The notes under the pieces: model-generated | The model's input: the letters and a program-made list of their open reading frames with translations, nothing else | What the model was told of the DNA's origin: nothing | Database searches by the model: none | Source: Malachius bipustulatus | Taxonomy: Eukaryota > Arthropoda > Insecta > Coleoptera > Melyridae | Direction of reading: 5' to 3' | Length of the DNA stretch: 64,000 nt | Assembly: GCA_910589415.1 (NCBI GenBank) | Contig: OU342633.1 | Coordinates: forward strand, 54,244,404 to 54,308,403 | Position numbers and translations under genes: made by a program | Shown: in pieces, positions 58,300-64,000 of the stretch | Position numbering within the stretch: position 1 is the stretch's first letter | Layout: each line of letters starts with the position of its first letter

Positions 58300-58810
58300 C
58301 AACCAATTTTTCACCCTTTCGGTAAAAGCAGCCAACGGCATCGGGGCTCGGTTCTCGACGCCCGCGCCAACCCCTCGGTCGTACCTATATGTAAATCAGA
58401 GCACGCTCTGCCCACCCCTCTTTATATTTTATTTGTTAATAAAAAACAACCTGTATTTGACACCCTTAACTCATGATTGTTTTATTTTTATAAAAAGTTC
58501 TCATGTCATGTTAATTTTTCACCCCTTCCGGGGGTTGTTCTTGGCCGCGTAGTGGGGTGTTGGCGAGCGTCGAGGACCGACCTCGACGTCAGCATCGCGT
58601 TCAGCGACCTCGAAAACGGGGAGTGACACAAGTTCCGTGATTTACCCTTCATAGAGGGGTGGTTTTTGGCCGTTTTAGGGGGTGCGGTCAACTCGAGAAG
58701 AGTTCAAACCACCACCATCGTATTCAGCATCCTCGAAAACGGGGGGAGGGCTAGTCTTGTTAGACTCTGAAATCCGAGCACATTCGTCCGACTCACAGCG
58801 AGAAATCACT
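58300..58810. repeat. Repeat block sharing modules with the 46.5-kb foldback
   Basis: CATCGTATTCAGCATCCTCG with AAAACGGGGGG (58716-58746) and a second copy at 58593-58620 match motifs in 46545-48059. So do TTGTTCTTGGCCGCG (58534) and GGTGGTTTTTGGCCG (58659). The G+C content is high. The block appears to be a partial relative without clear opposite arm. Confidence 0.6.
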
Positions 58811-58913
58811 AAAAGTAGAGCAGGGTATGATTAAGGTACCTAAATTTAAATTTTTATAATTTTAGGAAGCGTTCTGCTATAGAATTTCTAGTCAAAACGG
58901 GGCTCTACTGGAC

Positions 58914-61900
58914 TATGGATCGTTAAAACCATTACCTAATATTTATTTCGAGTCGAGATGTCAATTTTTGTCATTTTTGTCAGGATAAACAAAATGGAGT
59001 CGGAGTCTAATTACCTCCTATAAACTGTTAAATGATATGTTATTGATGAAAATGTAATTTTTGCGATTTAGACAGCGCCGCTTATTGTTTATTAGTGTGG
59101 TAAGAATTTGAAAAGTACCTACCATTAAATTGATAAAAAGAAGAAATTATTACTATTATATTAATAATAATTGGAGAACAGAGAGATGGAAAAATAAGTT
59201 AGGTATCTAACCTACTATTACGATTACGATAGTAATTAATGGCTCAAACAGTATAAACAGCAATAGATGAAATAAAATAGAAAATAATAGAAATACACTT
59301 ACCTTATTCCCGCAGCTCACCAAGCCATCCAACACGACACTCCAGCCTCCAAGATTTCCTGTTTCCTGTTCTGTTTCTCTTCTATCCGCAAAAGTCTAAT
59401 AGAGTCGCGCCGTTAAATGTTTTTTAAAGTTCACTAGATTAGAGTAACACTATAATAGCACATATTGGCACCGTAATTTGATAAACTATACGAGACAGGA
59501 TAGGTAAAGATATACATTAACACTAACACTAATTAACACTACGCGCACTACCACTACTAGTGACAACAACCACAACTACCAACAACTAACAATAAAATAA
59601 AACAGCTGAAGCATTCTCGACAACAACCGATCGATATCTTACTCGTCAAGGTCAAGTAGTCATCTTCGATACATCTCCTGTCCAGTTAGATAGTAAAAAG
59701 GGCTAGCATGATAACGGTTCAAATTCGTTTTTCATGGGTATTATTTCGGGTCAAGTCGGGTCGGGTCGGGTCACGTCCGGTTCGGCCTTCTTGTTATTGG
59801 GTCGAGGTTTTTTCTAAAGGGTTACTGATATCAGCTGTTTTAGTTTTATTTTATTGTTAGTTGTTGGTTGTTGTGTTGTTGTCACTATGTAGTAGTGGTA
59901 GTGCGTAGTGTTAGTGTTAGTGTATATCTTTCTTTACCTATCATGTCTCATAATAGTTTATCAAATTACACTGTGCCAATAATATGTGCTATTATAGTGT
60001 TACTCTAATAAAAAATCTAGTGAACTTTAAAAAACATTTAACGGCGCGATTCTATTATTAGACTTTTGCGGATAGAAGGGGGACAGGAAACAGGAAATCT
60101 TGGAGGTTGGAGTTTCGTGTTGGAATGCTTCGTGAACGGGAAGTAAGGTAAGTGTATTTCTATATTAGGTATGTTCTATTTTATTTTAGCTATTGCTGTT
60201 TTATACTGTTTGAGCCATTACTATTATCGTAATCGTAATAGTAGGTTAGATACCTAACTTATTAGTAGGGAGGGTCTAACTTTCGAACCGCCTTGGACTC
60301 GAGAATTTTTTTTTTTTTTTTTTCATAAAGTTGGATCCCCTCTTCATTTTGGTGGCATTTTCAAAAATTTAATAGACTCCCTGGCGGAGAAATGTGCATG
60401 CGAAGACATCGGCAATGGGTTTTTTGCACATAACTCGCTTAATTCAACTCTGAGCATAGTAAGTATCCTGTCGAAAAATGAAGAGCTCTCGAAGACGCGT
60501 AATTTGAACTTTGACTGGTCCCAATCGGTCAAACGGTTCTCGAGATATCGCATTTTCAATTTTAAGGCCCTTTCTTCAGGATTCCGCCGCGGTGCGAATA
60601 CACCGCCGTCCGTGTTCGCGTGTTTTTCAAGGAAAAAATCGACTTAGGGACTTAATTTTTTTTTTCATCGACAGACAGCAGTATCCTCAATGATGCCTGA
60701 AATTTTGAAGTCGCTATCTCAATTAGAGGGGGAGGGGGAGGGGAAATCATATTATGATTTCCTTGAATTATTAATTAAAATTCAAATTGCTATAATTTCG
60801 CTAATATTGGGGCGTCGGGCCCAACCAATGGGAGATGACACTTTGCAATGCCTACTAAAATGGTATTTTAATTTTTTCAATTTCGCCAATATTGGCAAGA
60901 TGCCCGCAGAAAAACCGATTTCGCGTGCAGGCCCTAATTGAGATAGCGACATGGGGTAAGAAAATCTTGAAAGGGGACACTTAGCCCTAAAAAACGCCGG
61001 GTAGCGGAACCCGCTAACCCTAATCCTTGCCATTCTACAGGACCAAACGCGTTTGGTGACCCTGTGACCTTAATAATGGTCCGATCGAGGTCTACTGGGG
61101 CTCAAATCAAAGATAAAAAAAAATTCCCGTCTGATGACGAAAAAAATTTTACCCACACCCCCTTCTTTCATGGCAAAAAAATAGTTTTAAGAAAAAAAAG
61201 GGGGGAGGGAAATCGGTTTTTCTTCGGACATCTTGCCAATATATTGGCGGAATCGAAAAAAAAATATATTTTAAAGTAGGCATTCCAAAGTGTCATCTCC
61301 CATTGGGTGGGCCCGACGCCCCATCATTAGCGAAAGTTATAGCAATTTGAATTTTAATTATGATTTCCCCTCCCCCTCCCCATCTAATCGAGATAGCGAC
61401 TTCAAAATTTCAGCCATCATTGAGGACACTGCTGACTGTCGATGAAAAAAAAATTAAGTCCCTAAGTCGATTTTTTCCATGCAAAACACGCGAACACGGA
61501 CGGCGGTGTATTCGCACCGCGGCGGAATCTTGAAGAAAGGGCCTTGAAATTGAAAATGCGATATCTCGAGAACCGTTTGACCGATTTGGACCAGTAAAAG
61601 TTCAAATTACGCGTCATTTACTATGCTCAGGGTTGAATTAAGCGAGTTATGTGCAAAAAACCCATTGCCGATGTCTTCGCATGCACATTTCTCCGCCAGG
61701 GCGTCGATTAAATTTTTGAAAATGCCACCAAAATGAAGAGGGGGTCCAACTTTATGAAAAAAAAATCAAAAAAAATTCTCGAGTCCAAGGCGGATGGAGC
61801 CTTTTTTTTGACAGACCCTCTCCACTATATTATTTATTTTTCCATCTCTCTGTTCTCGAATTATTATTAATAATAATAATTCTAGTCTATAATAAGATTC

Positions 61901-62122
61901 GTTTTCTTTTTAACAATTTTAATGGTAGAGGTACTTTTCAAATTACATATTACCACACTAATAAACAAACGGCGCTGTCTAAATCGTAAAAATTACATTT
62001 TCAATAACATCAGAATTTAACAGTTTATAGGAGATAATTAGACTCCATTTTGTTTATCGTGACAAAAATGACACATCTTTCATCTGGACTCGACAATTAA
62101 GTAGCAGGTTTTAACGTTCCAC
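58914..62122. mobile_element. Large foldback element (3.2 kb including a nested one)
   Basis: Left arm 58914-59610 pairs with the right arm, which is split into 59840-60262 and 61828-62122. Examples are CGTTAAAACC / GGTTTTAACG, CAAAATGGAGTC / GACTCCATTTTG, ACAGCGCCG / CGGCGCTGT, GAGAACAGAGAGATGGAAAA / TTTTCCATCTCTCTGTTCTC, TTAGGTATCTAACCTACTAT / ATAGTAGGTTAGATACCTAA and AACAGCTGA / TCAGCTGTT. The unpaired centre (59610-59840) contains several GGGTC repeats. No coding frame was found. Confidence 0.88.
60263..61827. mobile_element. Foldback element nested in the right arm of the larger one
   Basis: Ends TAGTAGGGAGGGTCT and AGACCCTCTCCACTA are imperfect inverted repeats. Arms 60263-60925 and 61211-61827 pair closely, for example CCTTGGACTCGAGAA / TTCTCGAGTCCAAGG, GTGCATGCGAAGACATCGGC / GCCGATGTCTTCGCATGCAC and GGGGAGGGGGAGGGGAAATC / GATTTCCCCTCCCCCTCCCC. 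It lies exactly where the outer arm is broken. Short frames inside mirror the arms and are not genes. Confidence 0.88.
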
Positions 62123-62632
62123 CGATCCTGATGACTCCCATCATAATAGATATATAGGTAATAGATCACGAAAAAATCATTTTCCAAAACTCACCTGCCC
62201 ACGATATGGCAGGGTTGAGTTTTATTTTCGAGATACAAAGAGTGTTCAATTCTGTTAGATTTGGGAGAAAAAAAACGTTTTTATTGAATATCTTCTAAAC
62301 TATTGAATTGAAGATTATTTCACTCAATTTTCGTATAGATAGCTACCTAACTAGGTTAATATTAAAAGAGGAGCAGAATAATTAAAGTAGGTATAAAAAA
62401 CTTTTCAGACGCAATCAGTGGCGTAGAAATGGGAGTTTTTTTTAATTTGAAGCACTCATCACTAGCGTGAAAACAGCTGCTTAAAGATAGCTGACAATTT
62501 TTGAATGCACTCTACCTAAGTAATAGGTAAGTACATACATAGGTAGGTACTTTGAAATATTGTCTGATACCACGACACCACGAATCACAAACTGATTTGT
62601 GGTGTTTATTTGCGGCGATGAACAACATGATT

Positions 62633-63434
62633 TATACAGGCTGATTCAAAATTCAGTGCAAAGATTTTGAGGGCGTATTTATCAGCCAAAAATAAGAACA
62701 TTTTTTCATATAATCGTATGTCCCAACTTGCTTCGTTTTCTAGATACAGGGTGTAAAATTTTGAAAAAAAAAATCGATTTCTTATTAATTATACTCAAAA
62801 ACCTTTCAGCCGATTTAAATAAAATTTGGTAGGCTTATTTGTCGTTATAAGGAACTTCCTTTGATGGGAATAACATAAATTTATTAATTCCAGTGGCGTC
62901 TCAGGGGGCTGCCTACTTGAAACTTATAGGTAAAATTATGGTACTTGAAAATTACGCCACTGCTCCTTTTGACAATTTATATATTTTTTTAGATTAAGTG
63001 GTCAATAATGTAACTTTCTTGCCTCCTGAGCTTTACTCGTATCTAGCTTTGTTTCCAAGAAAAAAATCAAAATCTGTGCCGGGCCCTACTAAAACAAGTA
63101 CATAGTACATACCTACCTAATAAATTCACATCGATTATCGAGATTCATTTAATTTAATTCAGGTAGCCCCATGAGACGCCACTGGAATGAATAGATTCAT
63201 GTTATTCCAATCAAAGGAAGACAACAAATAAGCCTATAAAATTTTATTTAAATCGGCTGAGAGGTTTTTGAGAAATTGATAAAAATCGATTTTTTTTTCA
63301 AAATTTTACCCCCTGTATCTAGAAAACGAAGCAAGTTAGGACATACGATTATATGAAAAAATTTTTCTTATTTTTGGCTGGTAAATACCTACGCCCTTAA
63401 AATCTTTGCACTGAATTTTGAATCACCCTGTATA
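62633..63434. mobile_element. Foldback element, 802 bp
   Basis: Ends TATACAGGCTGATTCAAAAT and ATTTTGAATCACCCTGTATA pair, as do CAGTGCAAAGATTTT / AAAATCTTTGCACTG, CATATAATCGTATGTCC / GGACATACGATTATATG and CCAGTGGCGTCTCA / TGAGACGCCACTGG. The central part near 62930-63150 is unpaired. No gene was found. Confidence 0.9.
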
Positions 63435-64000
63435 ATACTCCCACTGCAGTTGGCGAGAAATTATCCTGGTGTACCTTGAACTTAAAGTGCTGATTCTTTC
63501 GTAATTTTTTTTGAATTTTCGTATTTTGAAAAAAAAACTATACAGGGTTAGTTAAATTCGAGTTACATCATTGGGATTGCGTAAACTTAAATTGGGGCAA
63601 AGTTGCTAAAGTTTATGATTAATAAGAATCTGAAAAAAATATATTTTCAGTCGTTGCTGAAGTATCCTGAAAAAATTGTAAATCTTTTATTTTTATTTTA
63701 GCCATCTTTTTTATTATTGGAAAGCTATCCATTCGACATTACAAAAATGTTCAAAGCCGATTAGATCCGAGACATTTCGTAGTTAAGCTTTGTTTTTTTT
63801 TCGTAGCCGCCATATTGTTTATTTTTATGTCATTCGGATTTAAAAAAAATCATGCAATCCAAAAATGAATAACATTCAAAAACAAAATGTCAAAAATTTT
63901 ATTATTTTTTTGGAAAAAATACAACTTTTTATATCGAATAAAGATTAAGAAACCATAATTAAGGCAACTAATATGACTTTATTACGTCAATATAGTATAT
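63435..64000. other. Right edge, possibly the start of another foldback element
   Basis: TATACAGGGTTAGTTAAATT at 63540 resembles the ACAGGGT termini of neighbouring foldback elements, but its partner would lie beyond the window. No gene was found. Confidence 0.35.

Noticed and set aside
60690..61279. Short frames within the nested foldback at 60.3-61.8 kb
   Set aside because: They fall in the inverted arms or the low-complexity loop and lack motifs.

Overview
The window looks like AT-rich insect nuclear DNA. Two intron-containing genes have clear animal homology: an EF-hand protein of the KChIP family and the alpha subunit of protein farnesyltransferase/geranylgeranyltransferase I. Both sit among arthropod-type mobile DNA: a BEL/Pao LTR retrotransposon, a mariner transposon, decayed LINE and Tc1 pieces, and many long inverted-repeat (foldback) elements. 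Short runs of the TAGG/CCTA type are scattered throughout. The order of insect cannot be fixed from the sequence alone.

Layout. Bases 1-3099 show no gene. 3100-4012 is a ~90-bp minisatellite with a duplicated 325-bp block. 4381-11176 is a complete, apparently young BEL/Pao element on the minus strand: one uninterrupted 1761-codon gag-pol frame, 406-bp LTRs that look identical, and a 5-bp target duplication. From 15946 to 39160 the plus strand carries the last three coding exons of a KChIP gene; the earlier exons were not found. Its introns are 16.8 kb and 6.0 kb. The first holds a Tc1 remnant and several minisatellites. The second holds a mariner (36462-37749) inserted in the RNase H part of a decayed LINE, and a foldback element ending 114 bp before the last exon.

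From 39.6 to 52.3 kb there is no conventional gene but a dense set of inverted-repeat elements: 41.9, 43.2, 44.2, 46.5 and 48.2 kb. The 48.2-kb one is itself interrupted by an element whose arms carry twelve GGACGTCC palindromes. A tRNA-like, Pol III-box-containing hairpin lies at 51.45 kb. The complete five-exon FNTA gene occupies 52372-55148 on the plus strand. From 56.6 kb to the right edge the window is again foldback elements, including a ~3.2-kb inverted repeat with a second 1.56-kb hairpin inserted in one arm.

The two host genes have no evident functional link: one encodes a calcium-sensing potassium-channel partner, the other a prenyltransferase subunit. I found no new multi-gene system. 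The unusual content is structural: nested foldback elements with shared cores but different ends, the GGACGTCC array, the tRNA-like core on a hairpin, and the minisatellite with a CTCF-core-like motif.
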